Assembly: GCA_001051155.2 (NCBI GenBank)
Contig: JYIP02000004.1
Location: 4,892,383 to 4,956,382, forward strand
Reading direction: 5' to 3'
Source: Chrysoporthe austroafricana
Lineage: Eukaryota > Ascomycota > Sordariomycetes > Diaporthales > Cryphonectriaceae
Length of the DNA stretch: 64,000 bases
Part shown: piece by piece, positions 46,510 to 60,000 of the stretch
How the letters are laid out: every line of letters begins with the position of its first letter
How positions within the stretch are numbered: position 1 is the stretch's first letter
Position numbers and translations under genes: made by a program
Notes under the pieces: generated by a model
Told to the model about the DNA's origin: nothing
Databases searched by the model: none
What the model saw: the letters and a program-made list of their open reading frames with translations, nothing else

Positions 46510-49500
46510 AAGGACAATAGCCGATCAGGATTACGAAATCCCTATATGCCATTATTAAGGGAAATAAGGAATATATTATTCTGGAAGCATATATTAAAAG
46601 GCAACGGTATAGCGTACTATTGAATAATAGCGCATAAGGAAACTTTATTTCGCTAAAGGTTATTAATAGGGAACGAATTCCCTAGATACAGAAGAAGGAT
46701 TCTTACAAGCTCAATACTGTAAAAGGAAAATCGATCGCGTATAACTAAAGTATAATCGATATGGAAACTGATTATTTACCTATCTTGATTCAAGGCTTTA
46801 TAACAAACGTTATTTTTGATATTACAAATATAGCATAGCATAAGTTAATCTTGGGAATATTTTGGCTTAAGAAGCATAACTTTCGAATTGATTAGACTAT
46901 TAGCCAGATTTCATAAGAATAAGCCGTATTTACTGAAAAGGTTGCAATTATTAACGGAAGAAAAGACTTAATTACTAAAGACAGTATAGGAAAAATGCGT
47001 TCAAATAGGCTTATAAGTACTTTTAGGACTAAAAGATAAGCTATAATACAAGGAAAGGTTACAAATACTTTGAACTTCCAGACAAAAGTTAAGGACGAAC
47101 CAAAATTACAAATAACTTTCGATTAATAAAGATACGGTTAAATACGGAATAATACGAAAAAATGCGGATTGTAAAACTACAAAGAAATACAGCTTTCATA
47201 GCACGAATATGCCAGAAGGCAGTTTGGCTCGGTATCCAATAAATACCCGAAACTGCCGGAAGTACAAAAACCCCAAAAACGAGAGGCTAGCGAAGAGAAA
47301 TATGCATAACAATACCTTATATTCTTACAGATTGCAGAAGATAAAGAAGGACCAATACTGGCATTCGAAAACGTACCAAGAGAGTATTACGAATTCAAGA
47401 AACTATAGCAAGGGAAGTTTGATACGGGATTACCAGAGCATGGCCCGTACGATTACGAGATCCTTTTGAAAAAAGGAATATAGCCAAAATTCTTCCCTAT
47501 TTACGGACTTAACGAAATAAGATTCGAAGCGCTTAAGGAATATATTAACGAAAACTTAAAGCGAAGCTATATACGACTATCGCAATTACTAGCAGAATAC
47601 CTTATCCTATTCGTACCCAAAAAGAATGGTAAATTACGACTTTGTATGAATTACCGATAGCTTAACGATATTACTATTAAGAACCGATACTTATTGCTGT
47701 TAGCAAACGAAATAAAGGATCGACTGATTAGAATTAAATGGTTTATTACGCTTGATTTCAAAGAAAGTTACTATTATATTAGAATCAAGGAAGACGATAT
47801 TTGGAAAACAGCTTTCAGAATACGCTATAGACATTTCGAATATATAATTATGCCTTTTGAACTTACAAATGCGCTAGCATTTTTCCAAGAAATAATCAAT
47901 TATATCCTATGCGAATATCTGGATATTACTATTATTATTTATCTTGATAATATCTTTATCTTTTCCAAAGACCTTGAGATATACAAATAGCACGTACGGG
48001 AAATACTTTAAACGTTATAAAATAACAAATTCTTAATCGAATTAAGCAAATGCTATTTCTATTAACAAAAAGTCAATTATCTAAGCTATATTATCGAGCC
48101 AGAATAGGTTAGCATGCAATAAGATAAAGTTAAAGCAATACGGGAATAGCCCATTCCGGGAAATATTAAGGATATTAAGGCATTTTTTGGATATGCTAAC
48201 TTTTACCGACAGTTTATCCGAAATTATAGCAAGATCGCATACTCTCTTACAGATTTCATAAAGAAAGACTAAAAATTCAGATAAACCTCAGAAATACAGG
48301 AAGCATTTAACAAGATCAAAAAACGAATTATATCGGAACCGATTCTCTATAAAGCAAACCCAGAAAAACCCTTTAAAATTGAAACCGATATATCAAATTT
48401 CGCATTCGGCGGATAACTAGGCCAAAAGGACGACCAAAGACATTTCAGGATAGTAAGCAACTTTTCAAAGAAATTGAACGGCCCAGAATTCAATTATAGC
48501 ATCCCAGATAAAGAATTGATAGCAATTATTAAGGCATTCGAAAAATAGTAACGATATTTGATCGGAACCAAATATCAAATTATAATGCATTCGGATTATA
48601 AGAACTTTATAATATTCATAACTACTAAAGTCTTGAATAAATGACAGATTAAATGGGCAGAATTCTTCTCGCAATTCGATTTGAAAATTGTCTATTGCAA
48701 AGGATCCGAAAATAGCAAAGCAGACGCGCTTAGCAGACAATCAAACTATCAAAATTCAAAACCAAAAGAATTCCAGAATATCTTCAGATAAGATAAGAAT
48801 AGCAGCCTTATGAACGAAATAAAGGAATTCAATACGATTATCAGAATCGATAGCAAACAGAAAAGGCTAGAAAATATAACTATTAAAGAATAAGACGAAT
48901 ATATCAGAATTACGCATAGCGTACTAGCATATAGCTATTAAGGAATTAGATCTACCTATAAAAGAATTAAGAGATACTGGAATTCGCTAAAATTCAGATA
49001 AAGAATTGAAAATATCTTATGGGAATGCAATAGCTGCAAGAAGAATAAGATTGAATATTATAAGCCCTATAGACTGCTCTAACTATTCCCTATTTCAAAA
49101 ACAATTTGGCAATCTATTAGCTAGGATTTCATTACCAAATTACTTTTCTTACGAGAACCCTTAACCAAAATGCAGTATAATAGCATTCTAGTAATGGTTT
49201 GCAAACTAAATAAGTATATTTACTTCTTCCTTTATAGGGAAAGCAGCATAGCAGAAGACCTCGCATATATATTCCTGAAAATGATTATAGCCAATTATAG
49301 CATGCTTAAAGAAATCATTTCCGATAAAGATAGAAAGTTCGTATCAAATTTCTGGACCTTACTTACGAAACTATTTGGAATATAATAAAAGATATTTATA
49401 GCATTTTACTTATAAACGGATAGATAGATAGAACGAATAAACTAGATTATTAAATAATATCTATAATACTATATAAATTACGAATAGGATAATTAAGTAA

Positions 49501-50159
49501 AGCTATTACTATTAGTATAGTTCGCATATAATAGTGCAAATATAAGCATAATAAAGAAATTACTATTCTACGCATTTTACGGTTATAATCCGATAGCCTA
49601 TTATAACGAAATATTAGGAACAAATGCGGAAATTGCGGAAAAACGAATCAGAAAGATTAAGAAAATCCAGGAAGAACTTTAGAGAGAACTGGAATTTGTG
49701 CAAGAAAAAATAACGAAATATACCAATTCCAAAAGGATTAAAGGACCAATCCTATAGGAAAGGGATAAAGTTTATTTTATCCGACAGAAAGAATATATTA
49801 AAACGACAAAACCCTCTTATTTATTGGATTATAAGAAATTAAAACCTTTCAAAATCTTGAAAAAAGTCTCAAATATCAATTTCGAACTTGCATTACCCTA
49901 TAGAATGAGAATCCATCCAGTATTTCACATTTCATTCTTCGAACCAATATTAATATCGATTAAGACAGACAAAACTATCCAAGTTGAAAGTAACGAACCA
50001 GAATACGAAATCGAACGAATCCTCAAATATCGCAGACCAGATTACAACCCTGAATACTTTGTCAAATGGAAAAGCTACCCGGCAAGCGAAAACTCATAAG
50101 AACCAAGAAACAATTTACGAAATGCATTCCAGGCATTAGCAGACTACTTAAATAAGTAA
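46492..50159 (+). pseudogene. GyA-4 pol
   Basis: Frame -1 to gag. Protease VLLNNSA-x-GNFIS near 46614-46650 (catalytic Asp is Asn). RT with [17 protein letters not shown] and IIIYLDNIFIFSK (47694-47990 open). RNase H PFKIETDISNFAFGG near 48375. Integrase with ECNSCKKNK, and SDKDRKFVSNFWTLLTK (49170-49385 open). GPF module and chromodomain open at 49824-50099 (EYEIERILKYRRPDY, YFVKWKSYPA). Stop TAA 50157-50159 and TAG next. Confidence 0.9.
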
Positions 50160-50212
50160 TAGCGAAAAGGGGCTGGCGGTTAAAAGAATAATAGGTCGGA
50201 AGGGCTTACCGG

Positions 50213-50839
50213 TTAACTGGAAAGGTAGCCAGTACCGAAAGAACTAGCTATATTTTCAGACCCGGCTTCCGGACCAGGGATAGACTAATTAATATCAGGA
50301 CCAAACTGCTATAAAATAGCGTCCAGATCAAAACCTTTAGGAAGGGGACCTTCAGAGATTAGGACTTCCGCAGCACGACGCTCTACTTCGGCAGCACGAC
50401 GCTCCTCCTCAGCCTTTTCGGCTTCCATACGTTCCAGCTCTTCCATTTCCGTAATACCCTAGCAAACAGCACGTATCATTTTCTCAAACTATATGCATTT
50501 CTGTTTTCGCAAACGCTCAATTTCCAAAGCAGCATTGCGCAGTCGCTCCTTGGCCGATTCGAGACAGTTTTCGAAATGCTAATATTGAACGCCGATCTTC
50601 CGGATCTTAGCAGCAGAGAGGCCTTGCATATCGTAACGAGAACGCCCCAACTGGACATATTCAGCATACCGAGAAGAATCAGAAGGTGAAACTTGATATG
50701 TCGTAATATTACGACCCTCGCAAAAAGAACAAGAAGGCATTTCTATAGCATTCCGGAAAATAAGAAATAATAAAGAATCTTTCTTTTTAGTTCTCTTAGA
50801 ACGGAATAACGAGCGGGTTCTAATAATTTTGGGAAGCAT
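50213..50839 (-). pseudogene. ORF-Z of GyA-4, best preserved of its subtype
   Basis: 627 nt, 209 codons, ATG at 50839 to TAA at 50213-50215, 54 bp from the pol stop. Open over 50579-50866 and, in frame, further. The Cys cluster reads MPSCSFCEGRN, followed by SSRYAEYVQLGRSRYD; then ESAKERLRNAALEIERLRKQK (coiled coil plus basic motif), and GFDLDAIL near the end. Codons interrupted are TAG/TAA only. Product unknown; a zinc-binding coiled-coil protein by sequence. Confidence 0.73.
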
Positions 50840-50927
50840 CCTGATTAAAAAGGCACGAGAATACATACAAGAATAAAGTCCACTTACGAAAAGATTTTCG
50901 GGACGAAAACCTATAGGAAAGGGATAA

Positions 50928-51427
50928 TATTATAAACTAGCAAGAGGTTTATACCCTATGGGTAAATCGAGACAAAAGAAAACCAGGTATGCTAAGAACT
51001 AACTATTATAATTATATAATTAGGGTTAGGGTTAGTTCTACTAATAAGGATGGATAGCTATGGATATGAATTATTTAGAGGAAATGGCAAGGATGGATAG
51101 CTATGGATATGAGTTATCCAGAAGAAATAGCAAGGATAGATAGTTATGGATATAAATTATCCAAAGGTATCCCTTAAGAAAGCACGATAACGAGAAGAGG
51201 ATATAAGGATAGGGTATTTTCCCGAGTACTTAAACCCTTAAAGAGTTTTTCAATTATCAATTTAAGTATTAATTGGACCTTATTATTAATAGCCATATTG
51301 GCTTATGAATATTGCGACATTTAGTAAACCCGTCCTGAAACTCAAGGCTATACTTAGTACCGTTCCTGTTAGCATAAACCTTTCGACTTTACAGTATATC
51401 TTAGGATTTGCTGCAGCGTTCATAATA
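50928..51427 (+). repeat. GyA-4 3' LTR
   Basis: 500 bp, TATTATAAAC...GTTCATAATA, preceded by AGGAAAGGGATAA. Followed by ATTAC and GyB-2 pol. Confidence 0.92.
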
Positions 51428-51432
51428 ATTAC

Positions 51433-53845
51433 GCAAGCTATTTTCGACTCAATATTAGATAAAGTTAATAGTTTTTACGATTTTAAAATAGCTTTGAAAG
51501 CTAAAAATGCTTTGTTTTATTATATTCCAGACAAACTTTTTTTTATTTAGCTAAATACGTTTAAAGAAATAAGATTTTCAAGTATTATTTTTTAATTAAT
51601 AAACGATTATATATAGAACGGAATATTGCTAATAGCAAGCATAGCCGTATAATTAATCCTCTATTTAAGCAAGATAATTAACGAAATAGAACGAAAGTAC
51701 TGGCTTATAGAACTAGAAATAGCTTATTTAATATAGCTAATGCGAAAATTGCGGATAATAATAGAATTAAACCGAACTAAACCAATTTATATCCTTATTA
51801 ATTACGCAATAATAGTTAGTATTATTTATTCGTTATTTATAAATACAATAAATAAGATTAAAGCAAATATGCGGCTAATTCTCGTTTCGAAATATTTGAG
51901 TTAATTCGATTTGAAAGCATATTATATACCGGGAAAGTCAAATATTCTCGCAAATGCTATATCAAAATTACTATTTACCCAGAAACTTATCGATAATAAA
52001 AGCATTCTAAATAAGATATAAGAAAACGAATTTATCCAGATTTTCAATAAAATATCTATAGATAGCGAAATGAAAAGGCGTATTAAAAAGAGATACGAAA
52101 AATACCCTTTATAGTCCAAAATAATCGAATAACTGAAAAATTCAAATAAAGTTGCCCGATTACTTTTTATATTAGATTATAATAGCTTATTATTTCTTAA
52201 AGATTATTACGGGAAATAACGATTATATATCCCGAATGAAATAGTATTAGATTTTATTAAAGAAGCTTATAATAGAAAATACTATTTCGGTATAAATTGC
52301 ATATAGCACAATTTAACGAATCGATTCATTATTAAATATTGTTATGCCAAAATACGCAATTATATATCGATATATCGAGCTTATAACGAAAATAAAAATA
52401 ATTTATAATAACTTTTAAAAGAAATGCAGCTTATATTATCTCTATTAATCCCATTCTATACTATTATTATAGATTTTATTATAAGATTATTAATAATATT
52501 ATTTATAAATACTATATAAGCCCTGGCTAAAATGCTATTCCTAAATGCATTTCTTACAATTACGGATAAATATTCCAAAATTACGATTATTATATTAAGC
52601 AATATAATATATATTGCAGCAGACTGGGCAACTTTTATTTTACAAATATTTTACATTATTAGCTAAGGAATACCCAAGAAGATTATTTTAGATAGAGATT
52701 CGAAATTCTTATCGGAATTCTGGAAATATTTATAAAAGGTTATCGGAACGAAATTTGCTTATTTTACCGTTTCGTATTCGCAAACGGATAAGCAGTTTAA
52801 AATAAAGAACCGAGTAATTGAAATAGCAATTCGGCATTTTATAACCGCTTACTTTAATGCAAAATAAACCGAAATAATACTGGCATTATAATTCAACTTA
52901 AATAATATATATAACCGAGCTATAAAATATTTAGCTAGCTAAATGCTATTCGGATTTAATCTATTATCGGGCTAATAAATAAGGGATATAATATTTCTAA
53001 TAAAGGAAATTTTCCAAGAAAAAGCTTAATTTTTTATTGCCGAAATGCAAATAATAGCCAAATTGCAATATAATAAGTATTATTACTAGATAATTTTCGA
53101 ATTAAATAATTGGGTATATATTCGCTTGGGTTACGGGTATTTATTATTAAGTAATTTATTTCTAAAATTTTTATAATAGAGAATAAGATTTTTCCAGATT
53201 ATTCGAAAAATAAGGAATTTAGTATATAAATTGAAATTAGTTCCCTATATAAATATCTATCCAATAATCTTAATAATATAATTAATACTTGCAAACTTTC
53301 TTAAAACAAATCCTTATAAATATAACTTTATATATTAAGACTTAATAAATATATTAGAAGATCCGAATATCAAGAAATATTTGGAAAATTACCAATATTA
53401 CGAATTGGAAAGAATAATTAGCTATTATAAGCGAAAGTATAAATATAATCCGCGCAGAATTAAATACTTAGTAAAATGGATAAATTATTCTAGCTATTAT
53501 AATATATAGATATCCCGTAATGCCCTGAATGCAAACGAAATAATATGTAATTTCGAACGGAAATGCGAAATTATAGCCGAACTGTAAGAAAAAGCAAAGC
53601 GAAAGCGGCTATTAGCAAAAGAAATCTTTGAACCGGGAGATATTATCGTAACTGCTTTACGAAAACGAAGCAAGCCAAAGCGCGACTTATGAATAGAAAG
53701 TATATTGGAATAAGCTAATTTACTTATTCCAAGAAATCGAAAGAACTTGCAATGCAATAAGCGCGCATTAGAGTAAGAGCGATTGCTAAATAAAGCAAGT
53801 GAATTTCTGGCGAATGCAAAAGGCTATTATTTCGTAAATTGCTAG
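51433..53845 (+). pseudogene. GyB-2 pol, 3' half: RNase H, integrase, chromodomain
   Basis: Continues 41698-43949. RNase H end PGKSNILANAISKL near 51931-51972. Integrase with a degraded zinc end, DKYSKITIII, LDRDSKFLSEFWKYL (about 52690-52734) and SYSQTDKQ. GPY/F-like segment RFFQIIRKIRNLVYKLKL, then a chromodomain YELERIISYYKRKY and YLVKWINYSSYYN near 53398-53508. Stop TAG 53843-53845. Equivalent to 4207-6321 of GyB-1, of which it is the uninterrupted control at the GyA-1 site. Confidence 0.88.
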
Positions 53846-54149
53846 TAAATTTATTTTATTTTTTTTTTTTTACTAGCGCGCTTATAACTATTATCTTTAT
53901 CTACTTATTATAGCCAGCCGTATCGCCCCGTTATTATTACCTTTTATTATATTTTTGAATATTATTTTTGGGTATTAAACTAGTATTATTATTAATTTCG
54001 CTTTACCTTGCTAAGCTTTTATAAACTTGCAAAAATTATATTAATAAAGCTATTAATACTACTAAAATTAAGATATATTACGCAATTATTAAGTCGTATC
54101 TTTCCGTAAATGCTTTGTTATAAGATTAAAACTGATAAGAAACGGGAAG

Positions 54150-55133
54150 TATTGCCTGAATTTACCCCGAATTTACTTACTATTCGTAATTTTATCTTTG
54201 CCTTATATACTCTATTAATAACTTATTGCATCCTATTTCTTATTATAATATCGAAAGACGATTGCTTACGAGATAAGCGTAATCGTTACGTTAAGGATAA
54301 GGCTAAATAAACGATATTAAGCAATTGCAGCAATCTTATTAAAAAAGAAGTAAATGCTATATGTTATACAGCCAATATAGCAGAAGTCGTTATAGTTTAC
54401 AAATATAGTTATAATACAGCTTTCGCTGCTTGGAAAAAAATAGTTAAGAATATTAAGCTAATTTTAGCCAAGCTTGGGATTCCCGAATCCATTATGCCGG
54501 TCGCTAATTTAAGCCTATTTGCTATAATAAAGCGAAATTTTATAATGCCAGCCAAATACTATCGAGTTATAGATAATATTATCGACCTAACCGAAAATAA
54601 CTTACCGAATATAGCTAGTCTATTAGCTATACTAAGCAAGGTTCCCCGAGCCAGTATTAGTAATACCTTGCCTTTACGAGCTACGCTTTGCATTATCCCT
54701 GCTTTATTTATCAAATATAACTTTAAGTCCAAAGCTATTAAAGCCGAAATCGCGGTATATTACTATACGTTAGCCTTTTATATATCCAAGGAATATATAC
54801 GCTATAATTTCATTTAGGGAAGCAATTTCGATATTAACTATTCTTATATTACTAATAGCTTTGCCGTTTATAATAATATTAAGTTCGGCATTATCGGAAT
54901 CTATAATAATCGCATCTAATACTTCTTCCTTTTTACTATAAGAGAATATATATACGAGTTTATTACTTGGTTTCGCGACTTTAATCCTACTATCTTATCT
55001 AACCGGTCGGGCTTATATTTTATTATAAATCAAATCTTCCGTTTCGAATACGATTTCAAGGCTATTAAGATTATCTTTACTAAGGACAATATGGATTACG
55101 ATTTCAATGCTACTTTTCAGAAATAAGCTAACG
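54150..55133 (+). pseudogene. ORF-X of GyB-2, first part (5' third deleted)
   Basis: Homology to ORF-X of GyB-1 begins near 54150, because about 530 bp holding the start codon and roughly the first 170 codons are missing; a short TATTGC match flanks the deletion. From there the frame is collinear with GyB-1 (RNFIFALYTLL, ISKDDCLR, VPRASISNTLPLRATL, LSNRSGLYFIINQIFRFEYD). Open stretch 54494-54817. Cut at 55133 by GyA-5 (TAACG). Continues at 62467; the joined frame is consistent. Confidence 0.75.
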
Positions 55134-55549
55134 TGTTATGAACGCTGCAGCAATTCCTGAGATATACTATAGAGTCGAAAGGTTTATACTAGCAAGAGCG
55201 GTGCCAAGTATAGCCTTAAGCTCCAAAACAGGTTCGTAAAGGTAACGCAATATTTATAAGCCAATATGGCTATCAATAGTAAGTCCAATTGATACTTAGA
55301 TTGATAGCTGAAGAACTATTTATTTGTCTAGCCGGTAGACCTTCCGGCCTTATATATCCAGTTCTTTAGCTTTAGCTTATAATTGCTCGATAGGGCTTAC
55401 TGCTGCTTACCGAGCCTTAGTGAGCTCGGCTAAGCCCTAGTGATTCTAACCCTAGCTTATATAATTCCTGCAGAGCATGTATTTCCATTCCTTGATAGTA
55501 AGCCCGAGTCGGGGCCTTATCCTTCTATCCCGTACGTTAGTTTATAATA
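55134..55549 (-). repeat. GyA-5 3' LTR
   Basis: 416 bp, TGTTATGAACGCTGCAG...GTTTATAATA. CTAACCCTAGC near 55447-55457. Confidence 0.92.
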
Positions 55550-55637
55550 TTATCCTTTTTCTATCGGTTATTATCCTCAATAATATCTTGTAAGTATTTT
55601 TGTTCGGTAAGCTTTTCGTTACGCCTTCCTAATTAAG

Positions 55638-56236
55638 ATATCTAACAGAATTAACAAATCCCGTAAATTTTCGTCTTCTCTTTTTTCCAAAAGTCTTGCT
55701 CGTTTTGAGCGATTTTCCTTTATCGAGTCCTAGGGGTACGAAGTCATGCCCTATTCTCTCTGTTTCGAAAAGGGCTTATCGTGCCGTATGGTAGATAGGG
55801 TTAAGAGCTATTCCAATTGTATAAAACGAGGGCGTTCTTGTAATGCTGGGCGGATTCCGTTATCGTCTTATAGGTTTCCTATCCTGATTTATCCCTTTCT
55901 TTTCCTTTTCCTGATTCCGTCGTAATATTACGAATTACTAACGAATTGTCCCGGATCGATGGCTGCGAGGTTAAGGAAGAGGGGCGATTTCTCGAGCTCT
56001 AGTCCCGTATAACCGAGTTTCTGGCTCGTCTCGCCCGATTGAAGAAGCAATGTCGCTTTTTTCAGGAAAAAGGGATAAAACTAGTAAATCAAGGCCTGGA
56101 AGAGGAAAAGCATAATCGTATGGCTATCGAGATGCAAGCAGTAGTTTCCGAAAAGTTTGCAATTGCTGCTATAAGTCTTTCCTTTAGTGGTTTTGATTGG
56201 AATTCCGTAAGCATTAATAATTCCGTAATGGATTAG
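55638..56236 (+). pseudogene. ORF-Z of GyA-5 (second subtype)
   Basis: ATA at 55638 (for ATG), internal ATG at 55746, TAG at 56234-56236. Cys cluster SLCFEKGLSC and SNCIKRGRSCNAG; coiled coil RITEFLARLARLKKQ and FFQEKGIKLVNQGLEEE (56039-56236 is open); end FDWNSVSINNSVMD. Length is 599 nt, the same phase as the GyA-3 copy, so both share the frame change between the Cys cluster and the coiled coil. 94 bp from the pol stop. Confidence 0.72.
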
Positions 56237-56329
56237 TCTGGTTTTTTGGGTAAGAATAATTCTTATTCCGAACCGGGGCAATCTTCCTAATTGGGTATAT
56301 GTTTTTCTTTATATGCCCATTCCCTTTCG

Positions 56330-59300
56330 TTATTATTTGTCCAAGTAATCGGCTAATGCTTATAATGCGTTTTGTAAGTTAGTTTTTGGTTCTTATGAAT
56401 TTTCGCTTGCCGGGTAGCCTTTTTATTTGATAAGGTATTTTGGGTCGTAACTTAGTCCGTAATGCTTAAGGATTCGTTCGATTTCGTATTCTGGTTCGTT
56501 ATTTTCAATCTGGATAATTTTGTCCGTTTTAGTCGATTTTAATACTAGTTCGAAAAGCGAAATATGGAATACTGGATAGATTCTTATTCTATAAGGTAAT
56601 GCAAGTTCGAAATTGATATCTGAGATTTTCCTTAAGATTTTGAATAATCCTAATTTCTTATAATCCAGCAAATAGGAAAGTCTTGCTATTTTGATATATT
56701 CTTTCTGCCGAACGAAATAAACTTTATCTCTTTCCTGTAGGATTGGTTTTTCAATCCTTTTAGAATTAGCATATTTTGTTATTCTTTCTTATACGAATTT
56801 CAGTTCTTTCTGGAATTCTTCCTGAATTTTCTTGATTTTCTTAATTTGCTTTTCCGCAGCTTTTGCATTTGCTCTTAATATTTCGTTATAATAGGCTATT
56901 AGATTATAGCTATAAAATGCATAGAATAATAACCTTTTAGTCGTATTTGTATTTGCGCTATTATATGCGAATTGTATTAATAATAGCAATTTTACTTAGT
57001 TATCCTATTTGTAATTTATATAGTATCGTAAATATTGTTTGATAATCTGGTTTATTCGTTCTGTTTATCTATCCGTTTGCGAATGGAATGTTATGGATAT
57101 TTTTTGTTATGCTTTAAATAGTTTCGTAAATAAAGTCTAGAAGTTTGATACGAACTTTCTATCTTTATCGGAAATAATTTCATTAAGCATGCCGTAATTG
57201 GCTATAACTATTCTTAGGAATATATATGCGAGATTTTCTGCCGTACTGCTTTCTTTATAAAGAAGGAAGTAAGCATATTTGCTCAATTTGCAAACTATTA
57301 TTAAAATGCTATTATATTGCATTTTGGTTAAGAGTTTTCGTAAAAAGGGTAGCTTGGTAATAAAATTCTAGCTAATGGATTGCCAAACCGTTTTTGGGAT
57401 AAGGAATAGTTAGAGCAATTTATAAGGTTTGTAATATTCAATCTTATTTTTCTTGCAGCTATTGCATTCCTATAAGATATTTTTAATTCTTCGCTTGAGT
57501 CCTAATAGGTTTCAGTATTTCTTAATTCTTTCGTAAGTAGCTTTAATTCTTTAATGGCTATATGCTAGCGCGCTATATATAATCCTGATATATTCGTTTT
57601 GTTCTTTAATAGTTATATCTTCTAGCTTCTTTTATCTATTATCGATCCTGATAATCGTATTAAATTCCTTTATTTCGTTTATAAGGCTGCTATCTTTATT
57701 TTGCTTGAAAATATTCTGTAGTTTTTTGGGTTCCGTATCTTAGTAATTTGCTCGTTTGCTAAATATATCTGCTTTACCGTTTTCTGATCTTTTGCAATAT
57801 ACGATCTTTAAATCGAATTATAAAAGGAATTCTGCTTATCTGATTTGTTATTTATTCAAGACTTTTGTTATTATAAACGTTATCAAGTTCTTATAATTTG
57901 AGTATATTACTATCTGATACTTTATTCCGATCAGATAGTGCTGCTATTTTTCGAATGCTTTTATAATCGCTATTAGTTCTTTATCTGGAATACTGTAATT
58001 AAGTTCCAGGCCGTTCAACTTTTTTGAGAAATTGCTTACGATCCTGAAATATCCCTGGTTATCTTGCTAGCCTAATTGTCTTCCAAGTACGTAATCTGAC
58101 ATATCGGTTTCAATTTCAAATAATTTATTTGGATTTGTTTCGCAAAATATAGGTTCTGATATAATTCGTTTTTTGATTTTATCGAATGCCTTTTATACTT
58201 CCTGGGTTTATTCGAACTTATAGTCTTTTTTTATAAGGTCCGTAAGTGAGCGTGCAATCTTATTATAGTTTCGAATGAATTATCGGTAGAAATTAGCATA
58301 TCCAAAAAATGCTTTAATTTCCTTAATTCTTTCTGGTATAGGCTATTCTTTTATTGCTTAAATCTTATCTTTCTATATGCTAATTTATCCTAATTCGATA
58401 GTATAGCTTAAATAATTAACTTTCTATTAATAGAACTGGCATTTGCTTAGTTTTACGAGGAATTTGTTATCCTATAGCGTCTGGAATACCTATTATATAT
58501 ATTATTTATACGATATAAGATCTTTAGAATAAATAAGAATATTATCGAGATAAATAATAATAATAGTATTTAAATATTCGCAGAAGATATTATTGATTAT
58601 TTCTTAAAAGGATGCAAGTATATTAATTAATCCGAAAAGTAAAATTACGTATTCAAAATGTCCGTAACGAGTCCTGAATGCCGTTTTCCAAATATCGTCT
58701 TCTTTGATTCGGATATAGTAATATCCTTTTTTAAGATCCAGAATAGTAAACTATTTTGCTCTTATTAACCGATCTCGCATTTCTCTTATTAACGGTAAGG
58801 GGTAGCAATTCTTGATCGTAATATCATTAAGCTGCCAATAATTTATGCAGAGTCGTAATTTGCCGTTTTTCTTTGGAACAAATAGGATTGAGTATCTTAC
58901 TAGTAATCGTAACTTTCGTATATAACTTCTTTTAAGATTTTCGTCGATATATTCTTTGAATGCTTTAAGTTTTGCTTAGTCGAGCTTGTAAATAAGGTAA
59001 TTCTGTAGCTTTGCCCTTTCTTTCAGTAGGATCTTATAGTTAAAAGGGCCGTATTCTGGTAAGCCGTTATCGAATTTCCCTTGCTATAGTTTTTTGAATT
59101 CGTAATATTCCTGTAATACGTTTTTAAGGTCTGGCAGCAGTCCTTTTTTGTCTTTTGCGATCTGTAAGAATATAAAGTACCGTTATGCGTATCTTGCTTC
59201 GCTAGCTTTTTGCCTCTAGGGCTTTCTTGTTTCTAGTAGTTTCGGGTATTTGCTAAGTGCCGAGCCGAATTGCTTCCTGGCATATTTATATTATAGGAGC

Positions 59301-60000
59301 TATATTTCTTTATAGTTCTATAATCCATATTTTTTCGTATTATTCTATATTTGATTAAACCTTTATTAATCGATAGTTATTTGTAATTTTAGTCCGTCCT
59401 TAACTTTCATTTGGAAGTTTAAAGTATCCGTAACCTTTCCTTATATCGTAGCTTATTTTCTTGCCTTAAGGGTATTCGTAAGCCTATTTGAGCGCATTTC
59501 TCTTATATTATCCTTAGTAATTAAGTCTTTTCCTTTATTAATAATTGTAACCTTTTTAGCGGGTACGGCTTATTCTTATAAAATCTGGCTAATAGTTTAA
59601 TCGATTCGAAAATTATGCTTTTTAAGCTAAAGTATTCTTAAAATCAACTTATATTATGCTATATTTATAATATCAAAAGTAACGTTCGTTATAAAGCTTT
59701 AGATCGAAATAAGTAGATAATCAATCTCTTTATCGATTATATTTAAATTATACGCAACCGATTTTCTTTTTATAATATTAAGCTTATAGGAATCCTTTTT
59801 CTGCGTTTAAGGAATTCATTCTCTATTAACGACTTTTAGCGAAATAAAATTTCCTTATACGCTATTATCCAATAATGCATTATATCGTTATCCTTTAATA
59901 TATGCATCTAGAATAATATGCTTTTCGTTTTCCTTAATAATAGCATATAAAGATTTCGTAATCCTAATCGGCTATTATCTCATTATAGGCAATCCTTCCC
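56330..60000 (-). pseudogene. GyA-5 pol
   Basis: In element order: protease near 59853-59890; RT with TIIIIYLDNILIYSKDL near 58510-58575 (YxDD is YLDN); RNase H near 57800-58130; integrase including QYNSILIIVCKLSKYAYFL and SDKDRKFVSNF (57137-57322 open); GPF module and chromodomain (56423-56671 open: FKILRKISDINFELALPY, EYEIERILKHYGLSYD). Two TAA in a row at 56330-56335. Confidence 0.89.

Larger units (their letters stand above)
43950..51427 (+). mobile_element. GyA-4: full-length GyA in GyB-2 pol
   Basis: LTRs 43950-44449 and 50928-51427 (500 bp each), ATTAC duplicated, 7478 bp. All parts present: gag, slippery site, pol, ORF-Z. Confidence 0.95.

Noticed and set aside
50476..50667. Second minus-strand frame overlapping ORF-Z of GyA-4
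   Set aside because: Different phase from the conserved ORF-Z frame and lacks the Cys cluster.
54160..54250. Hydrophobic run in ORF-X that could suggest an env-type membrane segment
   Set aside because: RIP replaces Ser, Pro, Thr and Arg codons by Leu, Ile and Phe codons. In GyB-1 the same place is less hydrophobic, so I do not claim env.
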